This document shows positions 24,295 to 31,692 of a stretch of 31,692 bases of DNA, piece after piece. A program made the translations under genes and the position numbers. Positions within the stretch are counted from its first letter, which is position 1, and each line of letters starts with the position of its first letter. Under the pieces are notes generated by a model. That model was not told where the DNA came from and did no database searches. It worked only from the letters and a program-made list of their open reading frames with translations. The stretch is from DASUFI01 sp036274635 (lineage in GTDB: Bacteria; Planctomycetota; B15-G4). Where the stretch lies: contig DASUFI010000355.1 of assembly GCA_036274635.1 (NCBI GenBank), positions 1 through 31,692 of the forward strand. The letters are read 5' to 3'.

Positions 24295-27102
24295 CTACTG
24301 GTCCCGCATCACCAGCTCGACGCGCGCGCGCAGCCCGTCCGCCTCGAAGGTGAGCCCCGCCTGCGCGCTCGCAAGCCGCAGCAGCGCTGGCGGCAGCGAC
24401 GGCCCGCGCTTCGGCGCTCCCGGGTGGCCGTACACGCTCGACTCCATCGTCTGCCACTCCTCGTTCCAGCGATAGCTGCCGCCGCCGGGGCAGGCCAGCT
24501 CGCGCTGGAACAGGCGCTGGTGCGTGGCCACCGGATCCTCGCCGGGGAACAGGTGGTGCCACTCGTTGAGGATGGGGAGGTTGGCGAAGGACAGGGCGCG
24601 CAGTCCCTCGTCACGGTCCTTGGAGGCGATGTCGTCCAGGATGCCCAGCAGCTTGCCGTCGACGCGCACGCACAGCTGGTCGCCCAGCCAGGCCGGCGGC
24701 GGCTGCGCGCTGCGCGCCGCGCGGCGCCCGATGCGGCGCTTCAGCGCGCGCTCGAGCAGCGACTGGTCCAGCGTGAGCACGAGGCCCTCGGCCGAGGGCG
24801 CGTAGCGCACGGCGAGGTCCGCGGGCATGCCGCTGTCGGCCATGGCGTCCTGCGTGGGGCGCACGACCACGTAGGGCTCGCCCTCGAAGGTGGCGTTCTC
24901 CCAGCGCAGCATGCCCGGCGCGCTCTGGTCGGCGAGTCCGCGCAGGGCCACCAGCGCGCCGGTGAGCAGCAGCGGGTTGCCCACCTCCGCGTGCAGCGCG
25001 ACGGGCAGCCGCGCGAGGCCCGCCTCGAGCGCGTCGTCGGGCACGTCCGCCCGGCGCACCTCGTCCCAGAGCGGGCCGTCCTCCACGTACAGCGACACGC
25101 TGCTGCCCAGCCACGCGAGCGGATCCATCTGCGGCAGCATCGCGCGCAGCATCCCGCTGCCCTCGCCGAAGAGCGAGGACTTGCTGTCCACGGCCATCAC
25201 CACTTGCAGCAGCGCATCGTCGTGCGGGTCGCAGGCCTGCGGCGCGATCTTCGCGCCGCGGCACATGTCCAGGAACTCGCGGTACTCCGTGCCGGCGATC
25301 AACGGCCGGATCGTCAGGTCCAGCCCGAGCCGCTGCGGTCCGAGGCTGAAGCGCACCGCGAGCGGATCGAAGACGCCGGTGAAGTTGTTCTGGTAGCCGT
25401 CGCGCCAGCGGCCGTAGAGGTCGGCCTCCTCCGCGCTCACCCGCGCGAGGTCCAGCTCCGCGATGGGCGTGAGGAAGCCGAGCGTGCCGTACAGCGACGA
25501 GCGCACGCCGTCGGCCGTGCGCTCCACCGTGCCGAGCCCTGCGGGAGCGTCCGCCAGCGGCCCGAGGCCGCCGGCCTTGCCGTGTGCGACGTCGTCCGCG
25601 GCGGCGGCCTGCAGCTCGGCCAGCTGCGCCTCCGCGCGCGTGCGGCGGGAGTCGCCGATGCGCCAGCGCGGCCCGCACCAGCGGCGGATGCACGGGTCGG
25701 ACACGACCAGCAACGCAGTCTCTGCCGCGTCGCCCAGCGGGTAGCGGTCGCGGAAGAAGACGTACTCGGGCAGCGCGGACAGCGCCGGAACGCTGCCCTT
25801 GCCCACCGTCGCGAGCCGCGCCAGCTGCGCCGGCGAGTTGCTCACGACGACCGCGCCGCCCAGCCGCGCCACGTACGAGGACACGCGCCGCCCCGGCGAG
25901 ACGCGCGCGGTCCACTCGAGGCCGTCGCTCGTGCCCGTCTTCGTCTCGCAGCCCGGCTCGGAGGCCGTGGCGGCGGCCACGCGCGCCAGCACCAGCGACA
26001 GCAGCACCGCCGGGTCGTTGGCCTCGAGCAGCACCGCCACGTCCGAGCCCGCGCGCAGGTACGGGTCGCCGCCCGTCATCGCGACGCTGCGGATGAGCTG
26101 CGGCCCCAGGAGCCGCGCGATCTCGGTCATGGGCAGCCCGAGCTGCTGCTCGTAGCGCTGCCGCGAGCGCGCCTCCTCGGCCGGGTCCGAGAGCGCCTCC
26201 AGCACGACCGTGCCCTGCTCGTCCATGCGGTCGGCCATGTCGGCCATGGCCGTGAAGCTGGGGAAGAAGAGCGCGTGCTGGTCGGCCGGGATGAGCGCGG
26301 CCAGCGCGTCGAGCCGCGGCGACTTGCCGGCCACGGCCGCGCTCCAGTCGTACTCGGCCACCGTGATGCCGGCGAGGCTGTCGACGTCGCGCACGTCGTC
26401 GTCCGCCGCCGGCGGCGTCGCCGGCAGCGTGCGGTCCAGCTGCAGGTTCTCCGCGACGGCGCGGCCGCCGCTGAACAGGGCGAAGGTGTCGTCCATGTTG
26501 CTGGGGCTGGCCCAGCCCTGCGGCCGGTCGGCCGGCTGCGTCTCGCCCAGCTCGCGCGACAGCGCGTCCACGCGATGGCGCCACCAGGCGGCGCCGGGCA
26601 CGCCGTCGGCCAGCAGCTGCGTGTAGTGCGCCCGCTCGGCCTGCAGGAAGTCGCGCCGCGCCTCGGCCTGGAAGGCGTCGGCGGGGATACTGAAGTGGAT
26701 GATGGCGCTCGTCTCGCCCGCGCCCCGCAGCCAGAACAGGCGGCCGGTCACCTCGCGCGCCTGCGGCACGCACACGGCCAAGGCGGCCTCTGCGGCCTGG
26801 TTCCAGTCGTCCCGGTCGGCGTTCCACTGCGGATCAGCGGAGCGTCGGATGTAGGCCTCGCCGGCGCCGTCGAGCACGACCTCCAGCTTGTCCGCGGGTT
26901 GGGGATGGAGTTGCCCGTCCGGCGGCGCGCCTTCGTGCAGGGTGAGCTCGTCCATGGCTTTCACGCAGTAGACGCCTTCGGCCGGCGGCTGCGATTGCGC
27001 CGCGGCGCCCGCCGTCAGGACGAGGAGCGCCAGGGCCAGGCGAGCGCGCCGGCGCGGGGTGGCCCCGCGCGTTTCGACTGAAGCATCACTGAAGCAGTGC
27101 AT
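24295..27102 (-). CDS. Large secreted protein of unknown function
   Basis: A 935-residue protein with a Sec signal peptide: basic residues about 16-21, a hydrophobic core, then a likely cleavage after A-G-A-A-A. The start is the ATG at 27102, fixed by a strong GGAGG eight bases upstream; the open frame goes on further upstream but through the neighbouring gene. The mature protein has long alternating beta/alpha stretches and no catalytic motif I recognise. Some parts, such as P-A-D-Q-H-A-L-F-F-P-S-F (about residue 255) and A-G-S-D-V-A-V-L-L-E-A (about 335), recall large hypothetical secreted proteins of the DUF3352 kind, but this is only an impression. Its stop is directly adjacent to the convergent stop at 24294. 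It is likely periplasmic or surface-exposed. Confidence 0.75.
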   Translation of the reverse strand: MHCFSDASVETRGATPRRRARLALALLVLTAGAAAQSQPPAEGVYCVKAMDELTLHEGAPPDGQLHPQPADKLEVVLDGAGEAYIRRSADPQWNADRDDWNQAAEAALAVCVPQAREVTGRLFWLRGAGETSAIIHFSIPADAFQAEARRDFLQAERAHYTQLLADGVPGAAWWRHRVDALSRELGETQPADRPQGWASPSNMDDTFALFSGGRAVAENLQLDRTLPATPPAADDDVRDVDSLAGITVAEYDWSAAVAGKSPRLDALAALIPADQHALFFPSFTAMADMADRMDEQGTVVLEALSDPAEEARSRQRYEQQLGLPMTEIARLLGPQLIRSVAMTGGDPYLRAGSDVAVLLEANDPAVLLSLVLARVAAATASEPGCETKTGTSDGLEWTARVSPGRRVSSYVARLGGAVVVSNSPAQLARLATVGKGSVPALSALPEYVFFRDRYPLGDAAETALLVVSDPCIRRWCGPRWRIGDSRRTRAEAQLAELQAAAADDVAHGKAGGLGPLADAPAGLGTVERTADGVRSSLYGTLGFLTPIAELDLARVSAEEADLYGRWRDGYQNNFTGVFDPLAVRFSLGPQRLGLDLTIRPLIAGTEYREFLDMCRGAKIAPQACDPHDDALLQVVMAVDSKSSLFGEGSGMLRAMLPQMDPLAWLGSSVSLYVEDGPLWDEVRRADVPDDALEAGLARLPVALHAEVGNPLLLTGALVALRGLADQSAPGMLRWENATFEGEPYVVVRPTQDAMADSGMPADLAVRYAPSAEGLVLTLDQSLLERALKRRIGRRAARSAQPPPAWLGDQLCVRVDGKLLGILDDIASKDRDEGLRALSFANLPILNEWHHLFPGEDPVATHQRLFQRELACPGGGSYRWNEEWQTMESSVYGHPGAPKRGPSLPPALLRLASAQAGLTFEADGLRARVELVMRDQ

Positions 27103-27110
27103 ATGCAATG

Positions 27111-27115
27111 CCTCC
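27111..27115 (-). promoter_or_regulatory. Strong Shine-Dalgarno of the large secreted protein
   Basis: GGAGG on the minus strand lies eight bases before the ATG at 27102. It decides between this start and the more distant ATG at 27165, which lacks such a site and would add a non-signal-like leader. Confidence 0.7.
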
Positions 27116-27185
27116 GTCGAAGTGGCCGCCCAGAGATCCCGCCGCGACCGATGTGCTGCCCGCATGCCGATGCCTCCCGTGGAAT

Positions 27186-28112
27186 TCAATGGCGCGCGCC
27201 GGCGCCGCCCTGCGGGCGATCGCCGCGCCGCTGCCGCGCGTGACGCTGGCGCTTGGGGCGCCCCTGCGCCGCCCGCTTGTGCGCGTGGAACTCGCGGCCC
27301 TTGATGCCGTGGGCGCGGGGCGTGGCGGCGCGCGGGCCGCCGAGGCGCACCGTGCCGCGCGCGCCGCCGCCGCCGAGTCGGATGACGGCCTGCGCCGCCG
27401 CGCGCAGCGCCGCGACCTCGGGCGGCGTGAGCTGCCGCACCTGGCCGGGCTGCAGCTCGCCCAGCTGCACCGGGCCGATGGCCACGCGCGTGAGGTGCCG
27501 CACCTCGTGGCCGAAGCGCGCGCAGATGCGGCGGATCTCGCGCCGCTTGCCCTCGTGCAGCGTCACGAGCAGCAGCGAGCGCTCGCGCGCGCGATGCAGC
27601 GCCTGCACCTCCACGGTGCCGGTGCGCCCCTCGGCCAGCCAGACGCCCTGGCGCATGCGCTCCAGCGTCTCGTCGTCCGGATGGCCCTCGACCTCGACCC
27701 GGTAGGTCTTGCCCACGCCGAAGCGCGGATGGGTGACCAGGTGGCACAGCTCGCCGTCGTTGGTGAGGATGATGGCGCCGTCGCTGTCCACGTCCAGGCG
27801 GCCGATGGTGAAGAGGCGCCGGTCGCGCGCGCGGGGCGGCAGGAAGTCGAGGGCGCGCGGCGTGCCGGGCGCGGAGTTCGTGCTGCAGATCGCGCCGCGC
27901 GGCTTGTTGAGCAGGTAGTGCAGCGGCCGCTCGACGTGCAGGGTCTGGCTGTCCACGCGCACGGTTTGGGCTTCGGGGTCCACCTGCGTGCCGGGCTGGC
28001 TGACCACGTGGCCGTCCACCTCGACGCGCCCCTGCGCGATGATCTCCTCGCACGCGCGCCGGCTGCCGACGCCGCACGCGGCCATGAGCTTGTGCAGGCG
28101 CATGCGGGTCAT
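27186..28112 (-). CDS. RsuA/RluB/E/F-family pseudouridine synthase
   Basis: A 308-residue protein that isomerises uridine to pseudouridine in rRNA. An N-terminal S4 RNA-binding domain (residues 4-45, with R-L-H-K-L-M-A-A-C-G-V-G-S-R-R) precedes the catalytic domain, whose signature G-R-L-D107-V-D-S-D-G carries the catalytic aspartate. The domain order fits RluB (23S rRNA) best, but the target base cannot be told from sequence alone. A 60-residue tail (about 247-308) rich in Gly, Arg, Lys, His and Gln is unusual in length and may add RNA binding. The ATG at 28112 overlaps the manA stop (ATGA). An 83-bp gap separates it from the downstream secreted-protein gene. Confidence 0.9.
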   Translation of the reverse strand: MTRMRLHKLMAACGVGSRRACEEIIAQGRVEVDGHVVSQPGTQVDPEAQTVRVDSQTLHVERPLHYLLNKPRGAICSTNSAPGTPRALDFLPPRARDRRLFTIGRLDVDSDGAIILTNDGELCHLVTHPRFGVGKTYRVEVEGHPDDETLERMRQGVWLAEGRTGTVEVQALHRARERSLLLVTLHEGKRREIRRICARFGHEVRHLTRVAIGPVQLGELQPGQVRQLTPPEVAALRAAAQAVIRLGGGGARGTVRLGGPRAATPRAHGIKGREFHAHKRAAQGRPKRQRHARQRRGDRPQGGAGARH

Positions 28113-29056
28113 GCGGGCGCGTCCGTGCACAGCAGCTCGAGGCCCTCGCCCGCGAGCTGCGCGGGGCCGACCAGCAGCAGCGTGGTGCCGGGGCGCAGCT
28201 CGAGCGTCGCGTCGCCCGCGGTGAGCGTGCCGCGGCCGGCGAGGGCGGTGAGGATCGCGAAGGGACCGGCGGGCGCGACGTCCAGCGCGCCGGCGACGCG
28301 CGCGCCACGCAGCGTGAAGGCCGGCGTGCGCGCCAGCTCGGACCAGCGGCCCGGCGCCGGCGCCGCGCGCCGCGGCGACTCGGGCTCCGCGTCGCGGCAC
28401 GACTCGCGCGCCTCCTGCAGATGCACGGGCCGGCCGCGGCCCCAGTCGTGGATGCGCCAGGTCGTGTCCGAGCTCTGCTGCACCTCGTAGATCAGCAGGC
28501 CGGCGCCGATGGCGTGCACGCAGCCGGCGCGCACGACCAGCGTATCGCCCGGCGCCACGTCGACCCGCCGCAGCAGCGTGCGCAGCTCGTCGTCGCCGGC
28601 GCCGGCGGCCACGCGCTCGAGCAGCTGCGCGGCGGAGACGCCCGGCGCGGTGCCCAGCCACACGCAGGCGCCCGGCTCGGCCGCCAGCACGTGCCAGCAC
28701 TCGGTCTTGCCGCGCGGCAGGCCCTGGTGGCGCGCGGTGGCGTCGTCGGGGTGCACCTGCAGCGAGAGGATCGCGTCGCAGTCGAGGAACTTGACCAGCA
28801 GCGGGAAGTCGGCGGCCGCGGGCAGGCCGAAGGCGCGGCCCGGCCCGGACAGGAAGGCCGGCAGGTCGGCGGCGCCGGCAGCGGGCCGCGCGAGCGGCGA
28901 GACGGTGCCGGGGTGGCAGCTGGCCAGCCACCACTCGCCGATGGGCGCGCCGACGGGCCCGGGCGCGCTCCAGCCGAAGCGCGGCGCGGCGCGGCGGCCG
29001 CCCCAGGGGCGGGCCACGGGCAGCGGCAGCAGCGGGAGGCACAGGCTCGCGGACAT
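28109..29056 (-). CDS. manA: Mannose-6-phosphate isomerase, class I
   Basis: A 315-residue type I phosphomannose isomerase, which interconverts fructose-6-phosphate and mannose-6-phosphate and feeds GDP-mannose and polysaccharide synthesis. The four zinc ligands can be placed: Gln100 and His102 in S-L-Q-V-H-P-D-D, Glu119 in G-K-T-E-C-W, and His181 in G-C-V-H-A-I-G-A-G. The motif Y-E-V-Q-Q-S-S-D-T-T-W-R-I-H-D-W-G-R further supports it. The length matches the short bacterial class rather than the 390-residue enterobacterial enzyme. The start is ATG at 29056; the frame upstream of it is not family-like. Coupled to the pseudouridine synthase by ATGA. Confidence 0.94.
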   Translation of the reverse strand: MSASLCLPLLPLPVARPWGGRRAAPRFGWSAPGPVGAPIGEWWLASCHPGTVSPLARPAAGAADLPAFLSGPGRAFGLPAAADFPLLVKFLDCDAILSLQVHPDDATARHQGLPRGKTECWHVLAAEPGACVWLGTAPGVSAAQLLERVAAGAGDDELRTLLRRVDVAPGDTLVVRAGCVHAIGAGLLIYEVQQSSDTTWRIHDWGRGRPVHLQEARESCRDAEPESPRRAAPAPGRWSELARTPAFTLRGARVAGALDVAPAGPFAILTALAGRGTLTAGDATLELRPGTTLLLVGPAQLAGEGLELLCTDAPA

Positions 29057-29108
29057 GCGGTGGGCGGATTCCCCGGGCAAAGCGGCCCAATCTAGCAGGT
29101 CCCTTGCG

Positions 29109-29126
29109 CGCCCCGCGCGCGGGGCG
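29109..29126 (-). terminator. GC-rich perfect palindrome, possible transcription-end hairpin
   Basis: An 18-bp perfect palindrome of alternating CCCC/GGGG and CG steps lies 8 bp past the stop of the small 61-residue gene and before manA. There is no T-tract, so termination is a guess. In DNA this GC-rich, a perfect palindrome could also arise by chance. Confidence 0.3.
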
Positions 29127-29133
29127 GGCCCGC

Positions 29134-29319
29134 TCAGGAGGTCTCGCGGCTCCGCTGCATGAGCGCGAGGAGCGCCGCGTCGAGATCCGCTTCGGTCAGG
29201 CGCTCCTCGTGCGCGAGCACCTTGGCCCAGCGCTCGGCGCGCTCGTCGACGCTGAGCCCGTCCGGGAACTCGAGCGGCGAGCGCGGGCTCGACGAGTCGG
29301 CGTCTGAGGTGTGCGTCAT
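29134..29319 (-). CDS. Small acidic hypothetical protein
   Basis: A 61-residue, mostly hydrophilic protein. After a disordered Ser/Asp-rich N-terminus comes P-L-E-F-P-D-G-L-S-V-D-E-R-A-E-R-W-A-K-V-L and two helix-forming stretches ending near the C-terminus. I chose the ATG at 29319; a TTG at 29406 would add 29 residues of less regular composition. No family is recognised. It lies between rsmD and manA in the same direction. Codon third positions are G/C-biased like the neighbours, which supports it being real, but the evidence is modest. Confidence 0.5.
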   Translation of the reverse strand: MTHTSDADSSSPRSPLEFPDGLSVDERAERWAKVLAHEERLTEADLDAALLALMQRSRETS

Positions 29320-29394
29320 GGGTGTCCAGGGGCTCGCGCGCTGCGTGCCGTTCGAGGCCGCGGCATGTATCGAGGTTTTCGCATTCGTGCTTGA

Positions 29395-29410
29395 GGCCTT
29401 TGGCAAGGCC
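29395..29410. repeat. Small hairpin in the leader of the 61-residue gene
   Basis: GGCCTT and AAGGCC form a 6-bp stem with a 4-base loop. On the minus strand it follows the rsmD stop by 23 bp. Too short and isolated to name a function. The rest of 29320-29433 is locally less GC-rich and could hold a promoter, but I see no clear one. Confidence 0.3.
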
Positions 29411-29433
29411 GGAATTTGCAGGGGGGCCAGTTG

Positions 29434-29976
29434 TCAGCGGGTCACGGACGGCGCGTAGATCCACAGCGAGCTGGTGTCTCCATAGGACCGCGACGCGCGC
29501 AGCTCCAGCGCGCCGAGGCGCAGCGGCGCGATGCGCTCGCCGGGCTGCTCCAGCACCAGCAGGCCGCCCGAGGCGAGCGCGCCGGGCCGCAGCAGCGCGG
29601 GCGGCAATGGGTCGCGCAGCGCGAAGGGCGGGTCGGCGAGGACCAGGTCGAAGGGTTGCCGGGGGGCAAGGACCTGCGCGTCGGTGATGAGCAGCTCGTA
29701 CTCGCCGGGAGCGAGGCGGCAGGCGGCGATGTTGCGGCGCAGGCAGGCCAGTGCAGGCGCCCCGCGCTCCACGAAGGTGGCGTGCGCGGCGCCGCGCGAG
29801 AGCGCCTCGAGGCCCAGCGCGCCCGAGCCGGCGTACAGGTCCGCCACGCGCGCGCCGGGCAGGTGCTCGGCCACGATGCTGAAGAGCGCCTCGCGCACGC
29901 GCCCGCGCGTGGGCCGCGTGGACAGGCCCGGCGGCACGGCCAGCCGCACGCCGCGCAGGCGGCCGCCGGAGATCAC
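29434..29976 (-). CDS. rsmD: 16S rRNA (guanine(966)-N2)-methyltransferase
   Basis: A 180-residue RsmD that methylates G966 of 16S rRNA with S-adenosylmethionine. The N-terminus I-S-G-G-R-L-R-G matches the family I-I-G-G-x-x-x-G opening; S-T-R-P-T-x-x-R-V-R-E-A-L-F is a strong RsmD mark; D-L-Y-A-G-S-G-A-L-G-L-E-A-L-S-R-G is the cofactor-binding loop; and D115-P-P-F is the catalytic motif. The start is taken as GTG at 29976 because it puts the family N-terminus first. A clear Shine-Dalgarno is missing there; a GGAG further upstream would instead fit a CTG start five codons earlier. It is divergent from the kinase gene across 87 bp. Confidence 0.92.
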   Translation of the reverse strand: MISGGRLRGVRLAVPPGLSTRPTRGRVREALFSIVAEHLPGARVADLYAGSGALGLEALSRGAAHATFVERGAPALACLRRNIAACRLAPGEYELLITDAQVLAPRQPFDLVLADPPFALRDPLPPALLRPGALASGGLLVLEQPGERIAPLRLGALELRASRSYGDTSSLWIYAPSVTR

Positions 29977-30063
29977 GGGCGGCGTCAGGAGGGACTCCGG
30001 TGCTGGGTGCCGCGCCTCACGCCGGCCGATGGTAGCGCCGGCGGCGGTATCTTGGTCCGCGGC

Positions 30064-31692
30064 ATGGACGCCAGCATGACGCGCCGCATCGGCCGCTGGC
30101 GCCTGCGCGACGAGCTCGCGCGGGGCGCAGCGGGCACGGTCTTCCTGGCGCAGGACGCGCAGGGCCGGCGCGTGGCGCTCAAGATCCACGAGCGCGGCGA
30201 GGGCGAGGCCGCGGGCCTGGCCGAGATGGCGCTGCTGGGGCTGCGGCACCCGGGCCTCGCCGCCTGCCTCGATGCGGGGCGGCTGCCGGGCGACGGGCGG
30301 CTGTACACGGTGACCGAGCACGTCGCCGGCGTGCCGCTCGGGCCCGCGGCGCTGGGCGGTGCGGCGGCGCCGGCGCGGGCGCTGGCCCTCGCCTCGCGCC
30401 TGCTGGCCGCGCTGTCCGCGCTCCACGAGCGCGGCCTGCTGCACCGCGACCTCAAGGACGACAACATCCTGCTGGAGAACGGCAGCGACCGGCCCGTGCT
30501 GCTGGACTTCGGGCTGTGCTGCGCCATCGAGGACGCGCCGGGCCTGCCGCCCGCCGGCACGCCGCGCGCCATGGCGCCCGAGCTGTTCGCGGGCGCGCCG
30601 GCCAGCGTGGCCAGCGACCTGTGGGCCGCGGGCCTCGTGCTCGCGGAGGCGCTGCTGGGCCGGCGCCTCTTCGGCGGCGGCGCGCCGCAGGAGCTGGCCG
30701 CGGAGCGACGCGCCTTTACAGGGCTGTCGGCCGCGGACGCCGCGCGCATCGGCGATGCCGCGCTGGCCGCGCTGCTGGCTCGCATGCTGCAGCCGGATCC
30801 TGCCGCCCGACCCGCCGACGCGGCCGGCGCGCTGGCCGCCCTGCCGCCGCCCGACGCCGCCTTCGCCGCGGCGCTGCACGCCGAGCAGCTCGCCGCGCGC
30901 CTCTCCTCGGCCCTGCTGCGCCACGACGCGCACCGCGCGGCGCTGGAGGCCGCGGTGCGCCGCGGGCGCACGTGGGTCGAGGCCTTTCCCGCTCCCGACA
31001 CCAGCATCGAGCAGGCCCGCGCCGAGACCCTGGCGCTGGCGGGCGCCGTCACGCAGCCCTCCGACCGGCTGCGCGCGCGACTGCTGGCCGCGGCCGAGGC
31101 GCGGCCCTCGCCGCCCGAGCTGTCCGGCCTGCTCGAGGCGCTGGCCGCGCACGGCCCCCTCACCTGCGTGCTCGGCCTGCAGCGCGCCGCGGACGATGCG
31201 CGCCGCGCCGAGCGGCGCGCGACGGCACGGCTGCTGGAGGGTGTACCCGGCATCGAGCTCTATGACGAGTCGCCGCCCGCGCTGGAGGACGCGCGGGCCG
31301 TGCTGCGCGACGCGCTGGGCAGCCAGCCGGCGCTCGAGCGTCGCCTCGCCGCGCAGCCGCCGGCCTCGCGCGAGGAGCTGGAGGCGGCGCTCTCCGCGCT
31401 GCAGCGCTCGGACGCCGTGCGCGTGGGCGCGGAGGGGCTGGTGGTGGACGAGGGGCGCGTGCCGCCCGGCTGGCCCGGCGGCTTCGGCGTGGAGGAGGCG
31501 CGCGCGGCGCTGTCGGGCCTCGGCGCCGACGAACGCGCGCTGCTCGCGCTGCTGGCCGCCTGTCCGCGGCCGTTGCCCGCGGACGCGCTGAGCGTCGCCA
31601 CGGACGGCGCGCCCCAGGCTGCACTGGCGCGCCTGGCGCAGCGCGGCCTGCTGCATCGCGAGCGCGACGGGGGTGGCGTGCGCTGGGCCGTG
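30064..31692 (+). CDS. Ser/Thr protein kinase fused to a STAND-ATPase-like region (3' partial)
   Basis: The frame from the ATG at 30064 is open to the window end (543 residues visible), so the C-terminus is missing. Residues 10-270 are a Hanks-type kinase: glycine loop E-L-A-R-G-A-A-G-T-V, V-A-L-K40, catalytic loop H127-R-D129-L-K-D-D-N134, D148-F-G and A171-P-E, so all key residues are present. After that, residues about 350-543 read like the distal part of a signal-transduction ATPase of the PknK kind, ending with the winged-helix-like A-L-A-R-L-A-Q-R-G-L-L-H-R-E. No Walker A motif (G-x-x-x-x-G-K-S/T) is visible between kinase and this part. It is probably a cytoplasmic signalling kinase; no transmembrane segment is seen. 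A second ATG at 30076 is possible. Confidence 0.88.
   Translation, partial: MDASMTRRIGRWRLRDELARGAAGTVFLAQDAQGRRVALKIHERGEGEAAGLAEMALLGLRHPGLAACLDAGRLPGDGRLYTVTEHVAGVPLGPAALGGAAAPARALALASRLLAALSALHERGLLHRDLKDDNILLENGSDRPVLLDFGLCCAIEDAPGLPPAGTPRAMAPELFAGAPASVASDLWAAGLVLAEALLGRRLFGGGAPQELAAERRAFTGLSAADAARIGDAALAALLARMLQPDPAARPADAAGALAALPPPDAAFAAALHAEQLAARLSSALLRHDAHRAALEAAVRRGRTWVEAFPAPDTSIEQARAETLALAGAVTQPSDRLRARLLAAAEARPSPPELSGLLEALAAHGPLTCVLGLQRAADDARRAERRATARLLEGVPGIELYDESPPALEDARAVLRDALGSQPALERRLAAQPPASREELEAALSALQRSDAVRVGAEGLVVDEGRVPPGWPGGFGVEEARAALSGLGADERALLALLAACPRPLPADALSVATDGAPQAALARLAQRGLLHRERDGGGVRWAV

Noticed and set aside
27103..28308. Upstream extension of the secreted-protein frame to 1337 codons
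   Set aside because: The extra part runs through the pseudouridine synthase and manA genes in a shadow frame, and the GGAGG-preceded ATG at 27102 gives a proper signal peptide.
29977..31656. Upstream extension of the rsmD frame to 740 codons
   Set aside because: It is antisense to the kinase gene and low in complexity; RsmD-like sequence begins only at about 29976.
1..31692. Defence, toxin-antitoxin, CRISPR, prophage or biosynthetic cluster
   Set aside because: I looked on both strands and found no repeat-spacer array, integrase, transposase, nuclease, toxin pair, tRNA or assembly-line enzyme; genes are housekeeping or envelope-related.

Overview
This is a very GC-rich stretch of a Gram-negative bacterial chromosome, with G or C at nearly every third codon position. 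About 22 protein genes are packed on both strands. I see no rRNA, tRNA, CRISPR array or intact insertion sequence. A GT9 glycosyltransferase of the lipopolysaccharide heptosyltransferase type and a lipopolysaccharide-core kinase argue for an outer membrane with LPS. An FG-GAP/IPT surface protein, carboxypeptidase-regulatory-like repeats, a DUF6677-like membrane protein, a Hanks-type kinase and large secreted proteins of no known family would suit a Planctomycetota-type organism. That lineage call is inference only; a myxobacterium-like or other deep Gram-negative lineage is not excluded.

Layout, left to right. (1) 2-6171, plus strand: a translationally coupled trio (type I phosphodiesterase/alkaline-phosphatase-superfamily enzyme, SDR-family protein, lipoprotein), then a membrane-anchored protein with carboxypeptidase-regulatory-like repeats and visibly different codon use. 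(2) 6176-10209, minus strand: GT9 glycosyltransferase followed by glnE. (3) 10274-11107, plus: LPS kinase, divergent from the glycosyltransferase. (4) 11139-11746, minus: two small membrane proteins. (5) 11813-13158, plus: hotdog thioesterase and a HEAT-repeat lipoprotein. (6) 13182-13343: a long imperfect palindrome. (7) 13342-14394, minus: dprA. (8) 14538-17525, plus: FG-GAP/IPT surface protein. (9) 17530-17640: a second, near-perfect nested palindrome. (10) 17643-20130, minus: glutamine-amidotransferase-like hydrolase, aroB and a PilZ protein. (11) 20156-24294, plus: a folC-like Mur ligase coupled to a large membrane protein with a degenerate spermidine-synthase domain. (12) 24295-29976, minus: rsmD, a small protein, manA, an RsuA/RluB-type pseudouridine synthase and a large secreted protein. 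(13) 30064 to the window edge, plus: a Ser/Thr protein kinase fused to what looks like a STAND-type ATPase remnant without a Walker A motif.

Most genes are housekeeping (nitrogen control, shikimate and folate pathways, RNA modification, mannose metabolism, DNA uptake) or envelope related. Coupling is pervasive: seven gene pairs share ATGA or GTGA stop/start overlaps and one pair overlaps by 11 nt. I found no defence island or obvious new multi-gene system. The points most worth a second look are the two long palindromes that fill convergent intergenic regions, several enzymes that keep their fold signature but lose a canonical active-site residue (SDR, folate synthase, spermidine synthase), and the kinase fusion at the right edge.
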